A stretch of DNA of 64,000 bases from Loripinus fragilis (GCA_964019695.1 OZ026524.1:63619066-63683065); one strand, 5' to 3'. Numbered from the stretch's first letter, positions 1 through 10,800 are shown. Notes: generated by a model not told the origin, from the letters alone. A program made the numbers and translations.

Positions 1-21
1 GCAGAAAGTATTTGTCCTTAC

Positions 22-105
22 CTCACGATTTCTAACACTGGCACTGAAGTTTGGTTTATATTCTCTTAGGATGTCTCTTGTTGATTTCGCTAGGTTAAAC
101 TTTGG
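22..105 (-). CDS. Duplicated 84-bp exon, copy A
   Basis: Acceptor TGTACTGTCTTTGCAAG and a strong donor GAG|GTAAGG bound 28 codons: PKFNLAKSTRDILREYKP then NFSASVRNRE. Closely matches copy B at 6733-6816, with mostly in-frame substitutions and identical splice phase, so selection on the protein seems likely. A degraded minisatellite follows upstream in the intron, as in copy B. The gene continues beyond position 1. Confidence 0.55.
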
Positions 106-186
106 CTTGCAAAGACAGTACATGATTATAAAATCAAAATCTAATAAAGGTAGCATAAAGATAGCATACTATGGTTAGAATGTGAA
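106..186. repeat. Degenerate minisatellite beside exon copy A
   Basis: Contains eroded units of the 30-bp repeat (GATAGCATACTATGGTTAGAA) that is intact at 6838-8500. Together with the exon it forms the shared part of the duplication. Confidence 0.6.
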
Positions 187-188
187 AA

Positions 189-386
189 CTATAAATTCGG
201 AAATTTTCGCGAGAATTTTATTTTCGCAAATAGCGTTAAAAGACGTATTTATGACGTTAAAATTCGCAACTATGGCCTGATTTACCTACACCAATAAACG
301 GTAGAGTATTTTCGCCATTCCGTGAGGGTTTAATTTTCACGAAATTCGCGAAAATAAAACCCTCGCGAAAATTTCCGAATTTACAG
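189..386. mobile_element. Palindromic MITE-like element, 198 bp
   Basis: Ends are long inverted repeats: CTATAAATTCGGAAATTTTC at the left and its complement ending TTTCCGAATTTACAG at the right, continuing inward through GCGAG and TTTTATTTTCGC. No coding capacity. It abuts the foldback element that starts at 388. Confidence 0.65.
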
Positions 387-387
387 T

Positions 388-760
388 AATAGAATCCATC
401 ATGAGAGTGATGATGGGATAGAAAAATATGTCCCGAGGATCCTATTATCATCACGAGGCTTGCCGAGTGATGACAAATGGTGATCGTGAGCGCCATATTT
501 TTTCTATCCAATCCTCAGACGAATAATGGATTCTTTTCCTTGCTCACCTCTAAATACATCATCTAATATTGGAAAAACATAAAAAAGACAAAAATTCCTG
601 AATATGCTGAGATGCGACATGGTGACGTCATTTTAACATTACAATGACGTCACTGATCGACGTGCAGCCAGCGTGTGGCTGACGTCCTGCTGGTCGTTTT
701 TCATCTTTCCCAAGGGTTGGTATGGGTATGTGAGATAGAAGTATCTCACATGGGCAAAAA
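388..760 (+). mobile_element. Foldback element family P8, copy 1
   Basis: The first part (388-535) is a long inverted repeat whose arms carry ATGATGGGATAGAAAAATAT and its complement; the tip is CGAGGCTTGCCGAG at 454-467. The second part carries two exact TGACGTCA palindromes (623-630, 645-652) and ends near GTATGTGAGATAGAAG. Copies 2 and 3 in the opposite orientation lie at 10330-10620 and 10800-11135. No reading frame; mobility inferred from multiple copies. Confidence 0.6.
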
Positions 761-769
761 CAGCGGAAA

Positions 770-1335
770 TCTCTATCTGGTGTGCAAGAAAAATATATAA
801 TTTGGTGGTTAGAATCTGATCAATAAAGCAAGCATAGTTTGGTTAGAATTTAATAAATATAGCACAAAGTTTATTAGCTGATAAAGACGATAGAGTTTGG
901 TAAGAAACTAACAAAGATAGTGAATTATGCTAAAAAGTTTAAAACGTCAGAACAGCACTGGTAGCAGCTGCTAAATGTAGCACGTGGTGTTTAGAAGCTG
1001 ATAAATATAGCATATTATGATTAGAATCTTATAAATATAACATGCTATGATAAGTGGATGCACATTGAGGTTAAAACTGGAAAAAGATAGCAAAGTATTG
1101 TTAGCAGCTGATAATAATAGCACGGTATGATAAGTAACTGACAAGCAGAGTACACTTAGAATATCTATAAAGGCTTATTAAGTTAGCACAGCATGGTTGG
1201 TAGCTGACAAAAGTAGCACGCTTTGGTTAATAGCTGATGTAAGAATCTGAAAACTATACCATAGCTTGATTAGTAGCTGACAGTGAAAGCACAACATTGT
1301 TAGAAACTGACAAAGAGTTCACAGTTTGGTTAGTA
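770..1335. repeat. Diverged 30-bp minisatellite traces
   Basis: Irregular units of the type GTTAGAATCTGATAAATATA followed by GCAAATTATG, clearly related to the array at 6838-8500 but heavily diverged. Further traces occur at about 2400-2510. Confidence 0.55.
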
Positions 1336-1342
1336 GTACATT

Positions 1343-1459
1343 TAAGAATTGAAAGTTTATTAAGGTATGAAATGTCGTGAAAATTACATCTAGTTCGATG
1401 TAATTTAAACAACATTTCATACCTCAGTGAAACGCAGAAAATTACTTTCAATTCTTATA
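1343..1459. repeat. Imperfect palindrome
   Basis: AAGAATTGAAAGT at the left is mirrored by ACTTTCAATTCTTA at the right, and inner arms GGTATGAAATGTCGTG / ACATTTCATACC also pair. Probably a small foldback MITE. Confidence 0.45.
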
Positions 1460-2793
1460 ATTACAACTTCTTTCCTTATTCTTTCTCCTAAGTATTTTTT
1501 TAAATTATGTTTTCCTTAAAATTACGTTTCCAGTCAATAAATTTCGCGCATTTGGACAATGACGTGCACTATGACGCGTACGTAGACGTCACGACGTTCA
1601 AGAAACAAGATTGCAGTAGACTGCTGATTTGCATGACTTCTAATAATTTAAGCGTCGTACGTAAGTTTATCTTTGCTTTTCCACTGAGACTAACTTGAAA
1701 ATATCTGTGTAAGTGTTAAGTAGAGTGTAAGTAAACTGGTCAAAATAAATTAAGCCCCACCAGAAATTTTCCCATAGACTTAATGTTAATACACTCATGT
1801 TTAATTTATCATAACATTTTACTGAATACAGATTTTTCAATAACATTTTCAGCGAAGTAGCAGCAATGCTTCTTCTCAACATACCCTAGATTTCAGATTT
1901 ATTGATAAGCTTTCCATAGAGCACCACACATTCCAGTAAATGTCCCATTTTGTTCCCTATCATTCCTATAGTTAAAATTGGGCAAAAAATGGATACTCTT
2001 GGAAAATTAAGCACATACCCAAAGAAAATTGGTATTTTCAATTCAATATTTGTGTAATTACACCTAAGACATTGTTGTCTAACTTGGATGGAATTAGAAT
2101 TTTCAACTACCATCGATATTTTTGAAATAAACAACTAAACTTTGGGAATTTAACATTATGACTATGTAAAAAAGTGACATGGGGCTTAACTTATTTTGAC
2201 GAGTTTAGTTGCCAACTGTCGGTCGATCTCTCTTCATAGAAGCATTGCACAGTATCACAAAAGAAGTTCTGTCATGAATGTCCACGACCCTGATGAATAC
2301 GAACCAGAGTTCATTGAAAAATGAAAAACAGGACAATAAGACCGGATTACCAATGTTTGACCAATCAGATTAGCTGATCTCAATAAATGTTATGACAGTT
2401 GTAATTATTTGTACATTAAGGTCAGTGGCTGAGAAAGATAGCATATTATGGCCAGTTAATACGGATAACAAGTTATGGTAAGCAACTGAAAAAGATAATA
2501 TAGATAATTTTATAACTAACTTGTACACTTAAATACCTTGTTAAATCATAGATTAACGTTGGTTAAAACATTGGCATTAATAAGGTGTGCTTTTATGCAA
2601 TACTGTAAATTCCAAAACCTAGAGAACTAGTCGAATTGTGTTAGATTTTTGGTTAAAAACTATTAGTTTCATAGCACTTTTGATAATTTGGCTAAATGCA
2701 GTGTACCTAAAAATAACTATTTTTCAGGTAAGGTGACAGAAACAACTTACTTTGGGGACTGTCGTTTCCGTTGTTGGTTGCTGCAAAATAAAT
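1460..2793. other. AT-rich intronic sequence, no gene seen
   Basis: Only short chance reading frames; traces of the 30-bp minisatellite at 2400-2510. No splice-bounded exon or element end was convincing. Confidence 0.5.
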
Positions 2794-3096
2794 AAATAGA
2801 GGATCTTACAGAGTGCTCATGTTTTATTGAATTTATTAAACGAGTTGGGAAAAAGAGATAAAATGCGAGGCTTGCCGAGCAATAATACAAGAGCACGAAT
2901 GTTAGATTCTATTTATCATATGACATTAAGATTACTTTGAAATCTTATTTCTGCCGTAAAAACGTTATGATTTTGTCATTATGTACTCAACGTTGCTATG
3001 GACGTCATAACGTTTCCCGAAAATCGATAAACCACTGGTGGTTTACAGATTTAATTGCATGTCGTTATTTCACTCCTAGACGCGACGTCATATGAT
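2794..3096 (+). mobile_element. Foldback element family P6, copy 1 (arm deleted)
   Basis: Same element as 18748-19082: starts AAATAGAGGATCTTAC, has the tip motif CGAGGCTTGCCGAG at 2866-2879 and ends in CGCGACGTCATATGAT. Directly after the tip about 36 bp of the second arm are missing, so the long hairpin is broken. Non-coding. Confidence 0.65.
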
Positions 3097-3487
3097 AATA
3101 GCCATTTTATGTATAAGTAGGTGCAAATTATAATAAAACCATTGTGTAAAAATAGAAATGACTAATGCAAAGTATGAGCCACAATAAGAATTAAAGACAG
3201 CTACTGGATATTTTGAAAGAAAATGTGAGAAAATGTAACAATAAATCTTATAGGATGTCAAGGTCGAATGCATTAGTGTTTGAGAAAACAGCCAAGTCAA
3301 GCTGATAAAAAATCCAAATGACAACAAAAAGCTTTGGCATTCAGCACTGATCCTGAAACTTATTGTCTGCCTTCATAGATTAAATGAAAAATTATTTCTG
3401 AGTAAGTATTGCAATTACGTCATTTGAATGTACACCATTTTCATTAAAAAATATTGACTAAGACTCTTTCAAGTGAGATCGAAAGTC
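3097..3487. other. No feature recognised
   Basis: AT-rich intronic sequence with only chance reading frames. Confidence 0.4.
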
Positions 3488-4070
3488 GGATCCAGAAAGT
3501 TTTGTCAGAGAGGGTCCAACTCTGCCAATATTTTTTTTGAGCGAGAAAGGATCCAAATACCATTAAAAGCGGGCCAATATTGGCCCGCCAGCAACATTAT
3601 ACATTGAATGCTCACTTGAAAGTTTTGTTATTCTTCAGGGGTACCCGAACAATATTGCTAAGAAACCCTATATATTTTTCATTTTCCAAGGGGCTTCAGA
3701 CCCCCTGTCCCCCTGCCCCCGTCTGGATCCGCACATGTATTGGCTTTAGAATCTGCAATGTATACAGTAACCCTTTGCATGCAGGGTTAATCATCATGCC
3801 TTTCATGGGCAGATCCAGAGGGGGGAATAGGGGTCCAGACTCCCTGAAAAATCACAAAATATAGGTTTTCTTAGCAATACTTGTCTGGATCCCCTGAAAA
3901 ATCACAAAGCTACCAAGCCCGCACTCAATGTTGGGCCATCGTCAGCCAGCCAGCGAAACGCCATTTAATTGCAGGTTGGACGATGATGGCCCATTTATAG
4001 TGATATTTGGATCCTCTATCCCCTCATGAACTAAAAAAAGCTGGATCCCCTGACAAAACTTTCAGGATCC
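3488..4070. mobile_element. 0.58-kb TIR element family P17, copy 1
   Basis: Terminal inverted repeats start GGATCCAGAAAGTTTTGTCA at the left and end TGACAAAACTTTCAGGATCC at the right. Inside are a second inverted pair built on GGGCCAATATTGGCCCG / GGGCCATCG and several GGATCC motifs near runs of C. No transposase frame. A related shorter copy lies at 46632-46880, and a degenerate one at 32995-33330. Confidence 0.6.
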
Positions 4071-4099
4071 GTGTATGCTTTATGTTTGATGACTGTTTT

Positions 4100-4480
4100 C
4101 TAATATAACTGTATTTAAAGACATCTTTCAGTCAGCTCTCTTTTCCCCATCAAGATTATTGCAAAACTCAAAGGAGTGTACTGAATAACAAAACAAGGTC
4201 AAAATATGGCACCCCCACAAACAATGGGAACAACAAAAACAATGAATCAACAGCAACAAAACCATTGACTTAGAAGGGACAGCAGCCTAAGCCAATGGGA
4301 GCTTATAAGCATTTTAAATCTACCAAATTGTTGCCTTAGATTATGTTGTTGTTAAATTGCAAACATTGTTTAGCCCGCACGTAGGCTTCCTAACTAAGGC
4401 AATGCTTTACTACAGGGAAACAATCTCATCAAATTAACATTATATGATGGAACAAAGAAATACGAGTAAACAAAGTTAAA
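4100..4480. repeat. Dispersed repeat family A, copy
   Basis: CAGCTCTCTTTTCCCCATCA, then AACAATGGGAACAACAAAAAC and ACAATCTCATCAAATTAACA match parts of the copies near 22.62-22.87 and 52.41-53.18 kb. Non-coding; internal order is conserved among copies. Confidence 0.55.
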
Positions 4481-4672
4481 ACAAATATTTGAATTGTTCC
4501 ATTTGACAGTATTACTGGATATTAAGTTGGAGAGATAAATCACTAGTATTCGTGGTACTGTAACTTATAAAGGCATTAAGCAGCATGCTTTGGGTGGAAT
4601 AAGAACTAGAATACATAGGCTCAACCTTAACTCTTTACCTACCAGTGTCGTCTGCAGATAACTTATGCAAAA

Positions 4673-4945
4673 ACTTTGGACCCAGATCGGGCACGATAGA
4701 ATGTCTGGTCTGATCAGAGTCCAAACTATTTGGCACTTATACTTGGCAAAGATTTTATTCTATTAGTGATCATTTATGTTTTTTGTGTCTTGTGTTTCTC
4801 ATGCTATACAAATACTTTGGACCCAGATCAGGCACGATAAAATGTCTGGTCTGATCAGAGTCAAACTATTTGGTACTTATACTTGGCAAAGATTTTATTC
4901 TATTAGTGATCATTTGTGTTTTTTGTGTCTTGTGTTTCTCATGCT
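4673..4945. repeat. 141-bp tandem duplication
   Basis: ACTTTGGACCCAGATC to TGTGTTTCTCATGCT occurs twice with a period of 141 bp (units starting 4673 and 4814), differing by a few substitutions. The second copy runs into family C repeat. Confidence 0.75.
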
Positions 4946-5110
4946 TTCGCGTCTGTTCATTGCTGCCTTGTGGTTACCTGCTGGGAAAGGGCTGTCCTCT
5001 TGGCTCTTGTTGGTGATGTTTATTGTATTTTGGTAACTTTCCCATGTGGTATCCTGGGTCAGTTGTGGTACTTGATTGTATCGTTTCCTGATCTTTGCTA
5101 TCTTTCTTAC
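4915..5110 (-). repeat. Dispersed repeat family C, partial copy, reverse
   Basis: Complement of the family C core (CAGCAGGTGACCACAAGG, GAAAGTGACAAACTC region), shared with 13213-13660, 17466-17890 and 35085-35520. Confidence 0.6.
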
Positions 5111-5240
5111 TTTGAAATCTGTATCGAGGTCACCATTTCCTAATAACAGTTCATTATGACTGTTATTTTATACCCATACTATTTTGGTAGAATTACATCA
5201 GACATTTTTAAGATAATTTCGAGGATCTTAAATGAGTAGT

Positions 5241-5450
5241 GTAAAGTCAGGTTACTTCGGACAGCAGGTAAATTCGGACATACGTTTGCAAACAGTAAAA
5301 ATCCAGATGTGACGGCTCATTAAGAGCCGTCTCATCAGGATTTTCACTGTTTGCATAGTTAATTTAATTTCTATTCCAAAAATTCAAACATTTAAGAAAC
5401 AAGGTGGCTGTCCAAATTTAGCCGATCGTTCAGATTTACCCGACCTTACC
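5241..5450. mobile_element. MITE, 210 bp
   Basis: Ends GTAAAGTCAGGTTACTTCGG and CAGATTTACCCGACCTTAC are imperfect inverted repeats. The middle is a second palindrome: TGCAAACAGTAAAAATCC ... GGATTTTCACTGTTTGCA around GACGGCTCATTAAGAGCCGTC. Non-coding. Confidence 0.65.
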
Positions 5451-5720
5451 CTATGTATGTTTAAAGATTTGTTGAAAGAGTTATTCAACCATCTTCACCA
5501 CTCAAGTAATATTGATTCTATGAAATGCATGCACAAACAAAAAAGCCAGTATATCAGATGATTTTGAACCTTTTCACATTTTGCGAGTAGAGAAGGCACA
5601 AACAGCATTGCACAAACCTGTCCCGTTACATTAGTCAAACAATTTTTGCAAAATGAACAGCAGACGACTTATTAAGCAGACAACATATCCAGATTATTTT
5701 TAGGCACTTTAAGGGTTAAC

Positions 5721-5815
5721 TCATATAAGCCTTACGTCCTTTACATGAGATACAGGCAAACAGTGCAGACGCAGATCAGACATCACATAATGTGGCGTCT
5801 GAACAGGATCTTTAA
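5721..5815. repeat. Short dispersed repeat P2, copy 1
   Basis: ATATAAGCCTTACGTCCTTT followed by AGGCAAACAGTGCAGAC and GATCAGAC; similar sequences at 31165-31252 and 63232-63342. Confidence 0.55.
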
Positions 5816-5944
5816 TGTTTTCTTATAGTATTTTCTATTAAATTCAAGAAAAATAAAATGAAAAAATTCCACCCAACACCCCTAAAATTAAAATAGTCTT
5901 ATTCACTGATAAGGGTACGAAGCAGGGCATTGGGTTAAGAGTGT

Positions 5945-6090
5945 GTAACAAAAAAGTATTTTCTTATTTCTCAACCAAAATATATGTTGTGAGTACTCAA
6001 AAGAACTGTCTCAATGAGACGCTTCTCTTGAGCACAAAATACATATGTTAAAATTGATGAGTAAGAACATATTTAAAATTAAACGCTCAA
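5945..6090. repeat. Palindromic element P14, copy 1
   Basis: TTCTTATTTCTCAACCAAAA and GAGTACTCAAAAGAAC are mirrored after a central GTCTCAATGAGAC. The same ends flank a larger element at 47285-47710. Confidence 0.5.
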
Positions 6091-6398
6091 TTTTTTAAGG
6101 AAAGTCCATTTTGTTAAAATTGTTCACACATATGCAATGTGTACCATTATCACAGTGGCTGTTCAAATTATTATTGAACCTTTTGGTTACTGTAAAGGCG
6201 GCACCACATGAATGCGGAAATAGGGCTGGTCTACTTTAGACATAGGTAAAGGCTGAAAATGAGGCGTGGTTTTATTCAAAAATAACTGTATCATCTTGCG
6301 CCAGTACCTCAGTATGGACGCAAAACACATAATTTAGTCCTTAAAATGCCAGCAAATTAACTGCATCTGAAACTGTCTTTTTAACATTAGCATAGAGG

Positions 6399-6464
6399 CA
6401 AACATTGTGGACCAAAATCAGACTGCTCCTACAGGAGCAGTCTGATCTGGGTCCACACTGTTTG
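6399..6464. repeat. 66-bp foldback P1, copy 1
   Basis: CAAACATTGTGGACC ... GGTCCACACTGTTTG arms around a perfect ACTGCTCCTACAGGAGCAGT core. Two more copies at 46055-46120 and 46277-46342. Confidence 0.7.
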
Positions 6465-6470
6465 TCTATG

Positions 6471-6715
6471 AGGCTTCAAATATTTTAATGGACGACAAAA
6501 ACATATATTTTGTGATTATGCGCTTTAAGGTTTTATAATGTGAGTTCAGTGTGTGTTCCGTTAGGATTTTCATGAAATGCACGCACGTTTGCGTGGCCCA
6601 AGCAAATTGTTTATTCTTCACCTAATAATAAGAACCTGATTTCTCTTGTTTAGCCAGTAAAATAGCGGACCCACGCCCAGATATGAATTTTAAAGTTGCC
6701 GCCTTTACAGTAAGC
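6471..6715. repeat. Dispersed repeat family B, copy 1
   Basis: The segment from GAGGCTTCAAATATTTTAAT to GTTGCCGCCTTTACAG is repeated in inverted orientation at 26325-26575, including TTCATGAAATGCACGCACGT. It follows a P1 palindrome here and precedes a similar motif in the other copy, so the palindrome may be part of the family. Confidence 0.65.
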
Positions 6716-6732
6716 CAAAACTCTATTAATAC

Positions 6733-6816
6733 CTCTCGATTTCTAAAACTGGTACTGGCACTCGGAACATAGTCTCTTAGGATGTCTCTTGTTGATTTAG
6801 CTAGGCCTGGCTTAAG
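6733..6816 (-). CDS. Duplicated 84-bp exon, copy B
   Basis: Acceptor TGCTTTGTCTTTGCAAG and donor GAG|GTATTA bound 28 codons: LKPGLAKSTRDILRDYVP then SASTSFRNRE. The exon at 22-105 encodes the same 28-residue module with substitutions and no gaps. The conserved core is LAKSTRDILR, an aromatic, SAS and RNRE. The donor is weaker than in copy A. The intron immediately upstream (higher coordinates) is the 30-bp minisatellite. The same DNA also reads on without a stop for about 38 codons past the donor, into a dispersed repeat. Confidence 0.5.
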
Positions 6817-6837
6817 CTTGCAAAGACAAAGCATGAT

Positions 6838-8500
6838 GACAAATATAACACATTATGGCCATACTTTTACACAGATATCACATGATGGTTCAAAGCTGGC
6901 ATAGATACCATAATATGATTAGTAGCTGACAAAGATAGCATATTAGGATTAGTAACTGACAAAGATAGTATATTGTGATATGTAGCTGACAAATATAGCA
7001 TATTGTGCTCAGTAGCTGACAAATATAACACATTATGTTGAGTAGTTGACAAAGATAGCACATTTTGCTGAATAGCGGACGAACATAGCATATTATGATA
7101 AATATTTGACAAAGATTGCATGTCATGATAAGTAGCTGACAAATATAGCATATTATTATAAGTAACTGACAAAGATTGCATATTATGATATGTAACTGAC
7201 AAAGATTTCATATTATGATTAGTAACTGACAAAGAAATATATTATGATATGTAGCTGACAAAGATAGCATATTATGAGTAGTAACTGACAAAGATAATAT
7301 ATCATGGTAAGTAACTGACAAAGATGGCATATTATGATAAGTAACTGACATATATAGTATATTATCATAATGAGAAGCAAACAAAGATGGCATATTATGA
7401 TATCTAGCTGACAAAGAAAGCTTATTATGATAAGTAGCTGATAAAGATAGCATATTGTGATGAGTAGCTGACAAAGATAGCATATTATGGTGAGAAGCTG
7501 CAAAGATATCACATTATGGTTTGCTTCTGACATAGATATTACAATATAATAAGTAGCTGGCAAATATAGCACATTATGATAAGTAGCTACCATAGAATGC
7601 ACATTGTGGTGAGCAACTGATAAAGATATAAAAAGAAACATACAAAGATAGCATATTATGATAAGTAGCGAAAAAAGATAGTATATAATGGTGAGTAACT
7701 GACAAAGATAGCACATTGGGGTGAGTAACTGATTAAGATAGCATATTGTCGTGAGTTTCTGACAAAGACAAAATATTATGATAAAGTGTTGATAAAGATA
7801 TCACATTATGATAAGAAGCTGACAAAGATAGCACATTGTGGTGAGTAACTGACAAAGATATGGAACATAGCTGACAAAGATAGCATATTATGATAAGTAG
7901 CATAAAAGATAGCACATAATGGTTAGTAACTGACAAAGATAGCATATTATGATTTGTAGGGGGAAAAGATAGCATTTATTGGTTAGTCACTGACAAAGAT
8001 ATCACATTACATATATGTAGCTGACAAAGATAATTCAATGTGGTGAGTAGCTTACAAAGATATGGAATATAACTGACAAAGATTGCATATAATGATAAGT
8101 AGCAGACAAATATACCATATAATGGTTAGTAATTGACAAAGATAGCATATAATGATAAGTAACTGAAAGCACATCAAGATGAGTAGATGACAAAAAGCAC
8201 ATTGTGGTGAGTAATTAACAAAGATAGCAAATTTTGTTGAGAATCTGACAAAGATAGCACATTGTGGTATGTAACTGACAATGATAGCACATTATGGTAA
8301 GTAACTGAAATCACATTAAGATGTGTAGCTATCAAAGATAACACAATGTGGTGAGTAGTTGACAAAGATCGCACATCAAGATAATAAGCTGACAAAGATA
8401 ACACATTGTGGCCAGTAGCTGATGACAAAGATATGGAAAACGGCTGACAAAGATAGCATATTATGATAAGTAGCAGACAAAGATAGCATATAGTGCCTGT
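6838..8500. repeat. 30-bp minisatellite array (about 55 units)
   Basis: Units of the form AGTAGCTGACAAAGATAGCA plus TATTATGATA run head to tail; some are shortened or interrupted. Because 30 is a multiple of three, the minus strand stays open for long stretches with a 10-residue period (LSATYHNMLS), giving false genes. The array lies in the intron directly upstream of exon copy B. A few more units follow at 8570-8640 after a short non-repeat stretch. Confidence 0.9.
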
Positions 8501-8640
8501 CGTTGGTCTCAAACTTGCAAATCTTCGATCACAAGTCTAACTTTCTAACAACAGAGTCACTGAAGTCCTCAACCATTTGTAGTTAGTAGCTGAGAAAGAT
8601 AGTGCATTATGGTTAGTAGCTGACAAGTTTCGTATCAAAA

Positions 8641-9121
8641 TGAACAATGTAAGATAAGGTTTTCACAAACATTTTAAAAACAAACTTCCATAGTCCTATT
8701 TGGACATTATTTTTAAGTATTTTCTTTCTCTATTTCTATTATTTCTTTGTGTCATTCTCGAAAGATATGACACAAGTGTGGCAAGGTGTTAATCAAGCCA
8801 AACAAACATTCAAACTAAGGGAGATAAGTGACAAACGATTCAGTGAGAGAAACGTTTCTTGATTGCTATTAATCCACTTATTATGCTGCATTCATCTGTC
8901 AAATAGCATGACACACAAAGTTCCATGCTACACGATATATATCCAGGACACTAATTTGGAACCACAGACACCCATGCAACATACAAGCGTGCTGTATGGC
9001 GGTCAACTTTTAAAAGCAGGGCATAAATCCTGGTGGCAGAATTAGGGATCAACCAAAACTGATTTATATAAATGTATCATTATAATCATTTTTAACAGAG
9101 CCAATATTATACATAGCATAC
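8641..9121. other. No feature recognised
   Basis: Intronic sequence between the minisatellite and the 9122-9223 exon; nothing convincing. Confidence 0.4.
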
Positions 9122-9223
9122 CTTTTTCTTGTCAGCTTGGTCTTGTATAGCCCCAGGATCAAACTGTATCTTGACACCATTCGGCTTTGAAATAATTCGT
9201 TGACCATGATGACTGCTTGCTGT
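9122..9223 (-). CDS. Internal exon of the split gene, 102 bp
   Basis: Acceptor TTTTTTTTATTAG and donor AAAAAG|GTATGCTATG are convincing. The 34 codons begin TASSHHGQRIISKPNG and end VKIQFDPGAIQDQADKKK, mixing a basic segment and a likely beta-strand segment (VKIQF). Phase 0 on both sides. It leads into the duplicated 28-residue module encoded by the next two exons. No family recognised. Confidence 0.6.
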
Positions 9224-9261
9224 CTAATAAAAAAAATACACAATACGTGTATACTATTTTA

Positions 9262-9625
9262 TCAGTCCCCTCTTATACTAACTGCATTGTTACACGTTGA
9301 CCTGATAAAGGTTGCCTATCTCACCCATCTGCCTTTATCAGGTCACCATGACGTTGCACTTTTTGAATGACGTCGTCAATGACATTGAATCGATACCAGA
9401 CACGATAATGACGTCATAATCGCTAGTTTAAGGAGTGAACCAACTTGTTAACTGATAAATAGAATGCCAGGTTCACGTCTTTTGATATAAAGTTCACCAG
9501 GCTTGGCTTTTAGAACGCATGTTGAATCGCTGGGCAAGCCTCGCGATGTCAACAAGCGTTCTCAACGCCTTGCCTGGTAAACTTAATATCAAAAGACACT
9601 CACGTTATATTCTCTATATATCAAT
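9262..9625 (+). mobile_element. Foldback element family P7, copy 1
   Basis: Two parts. The first carries CCTGATAAAGG ... CCTTTATCAGG and several TGACGTC motifs (e.g. AATGACGTCATAATCGC). The second is a ~150-bp inverted repeat (CGTCTTTTGATATAAAGTTC arms) whose tip CTGGGCAAGCCTCG at 9530-9543 is a one-base variant of the shared motif on the other strand. Copy 2 is at 22139-22500. Non-coding. Confidence 0.65.
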
Positions 9626-9654
9626 GATTTTAGAGGAAACCTCCCAGTCAACAT

Positions 9655-9730
9655 ACAATAATAGGCCACAACCAGCCTGCTAGCGAAACGTCATTTTTAA
9701 CAGGCTGATGGTGGTCCATTTTGGTCTGTT
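9655..9730. repeat. Fragment related to P17 inner hairpin
   Basis: TAGGCCACAACCAGCCTGCTAGCGAAACG ... ACAGGCTGATGGTGGTCCA (read in parts) resembles the inner inverted pair of the P17 elements at 3488 and 46632. Confidence 0.4.
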
Positions 9731-9775
9731 TACTAGGCTATATCTCCAACCATAGATTGGGTGAAGTATGCTTAC

Positions 9776-9839
9776 CAAGTGACATGATATTTCTCTGTTT
9801 TAAGACTGGGTACAGTATCGCATTGTCATTTCGTGAAAG
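9776..9839 (-). CDS. Possible alternative (frame-breaking) exon, 64 bp
   Basis: A strong acceptor (ACTTGTTTATTACAG) and donor CTTG|GTAAGCATAC bound 64 bp that read LSRNDNAILYPVLKQRNIM plus a few residues. The length is not a multiple of three. If included before the 9122-9223 exon, the next exon shifts frame and meets a TGA. It is either a cryptic pair of splice sites or a regulated 'poison' exon. Confidence 0.25.
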
Positions 9840-10329
9840 CTGTAATAAACAAGTATAGTAAATATTGTGTAACGCTCTTTAAGAAGTCTTAGAAAAGTCA
9901 AGGTCACGTAAGTTGCATCGTTTTTCTGTTATATTGCTGTACGCGGGCAATTTGGTCAAAAACAGTTTTTACTTGAAAAGACAAAGTATGGAAAGTACTG
10001 ATATTTACAAGTTTTACAAGATCTTGACATTGAAGATAAGGCCATGTACCGTTGCTGTTTACGTGCAAGTTTGGTCAATATTTCCAAACCTACCTCATTA
10101 GTTAATAAGATAACGTGCATACAAGGCGAAGTTTTACAGTCTTTGTAAGATGACGCGCGTTATTAAGACAAAGGGTTACTAAAATCAAAAATCAACCAAT
10201 TACTCTTTATTGGAGTGGCACAGGATTGTATGTTGGGTGGGATAGCATTTTCGATATCTGAGATTTTACCCTGCAATAAAAAATCGTATCTTACCCAGGC
10301 TGTCACGTGAGGGCTATATACATTGTTTG

Positions 10330-10620
10330 TATTGGAACTCATGCACTCGGTCGTCAAGTGACGTCATTGTTATGTTCAAGTGACATCATCATGTGCAATT
10401 ACATCTTAGCATAGTCAGGAACTTCTAAAAGCTTATTTTAAAATAAAAAACAGCGGTGAGCAAGAAAAATAATCTATTTTCGTGTGAGGGTAGGATAGAA
10501 AAATCCATCCCTCGGGATCACCATTTGTCATCACTTGGCAAGCCTCGTGATGCCAAATGGTGTTCCTCTGGATGAATTTTTCTATCCTACCCTCACACTC
10601 ATGATAGATTCTTATACTTT
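10330..10620 (-). mobile_element. Foldback element family P8, copy 2
   Basis: Opposite orientation to 388-760. Arms GAGGGTAGGATAGAAAAAT and its complement enclose the tip CTTGGCAAGCCTCG at 10534-10547; the flank holds GTGACGTCATTGTTATG and CAGGAACTTCT. Confidence 0.6.
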
Positions 10621-10639
10621 TGCACACCAGATCAGGGTT

Positions 10640-10800
10640 TCAGGGGAAGAGAGAGCTGGTTTCTTTACTTTTGTTGTGTTCTGAATGTCATGTCACTGTT
10701 TACTTTCCTTGACCCTTTCCTCGCGGTGCCATGGGTTGGCCTGTAGTATGTTATTATGACATTTCCTGCATGATCATACACACTTACTTTTTTCTACTGT
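10640..10800 (-). repeat. Dispersed repeat family A fragment, reverse
   Basis: GAAGAGAGAGCTGGTTTCTTTA and TCCTCGCGGTGCCATGGG are the complement of family A motifs seen at 22620-22870 and 52410-52560. Confidence 0.55.

Noticed and set aside
6838..8500. CRISPR-like array of ~30-bp repeats
   Set aside because: Units are head to tail with no unique spacers, and the genome is eukaryotic.
6867..8512. Long minus-strand frames rich in LSATYHNM
   Set aside because: They follow the 30-bp minisatellite, whose period is a multiple of three. No start context, splice sites or non-repeat sequence.
10163..10357. 64-codon minus frame with donor-like CTGG|GTAAGATAC
   Set aside because: The upstream acceptor is poor, the frame runs through a likely repeat, and the length does not fit the phase-0 chain.
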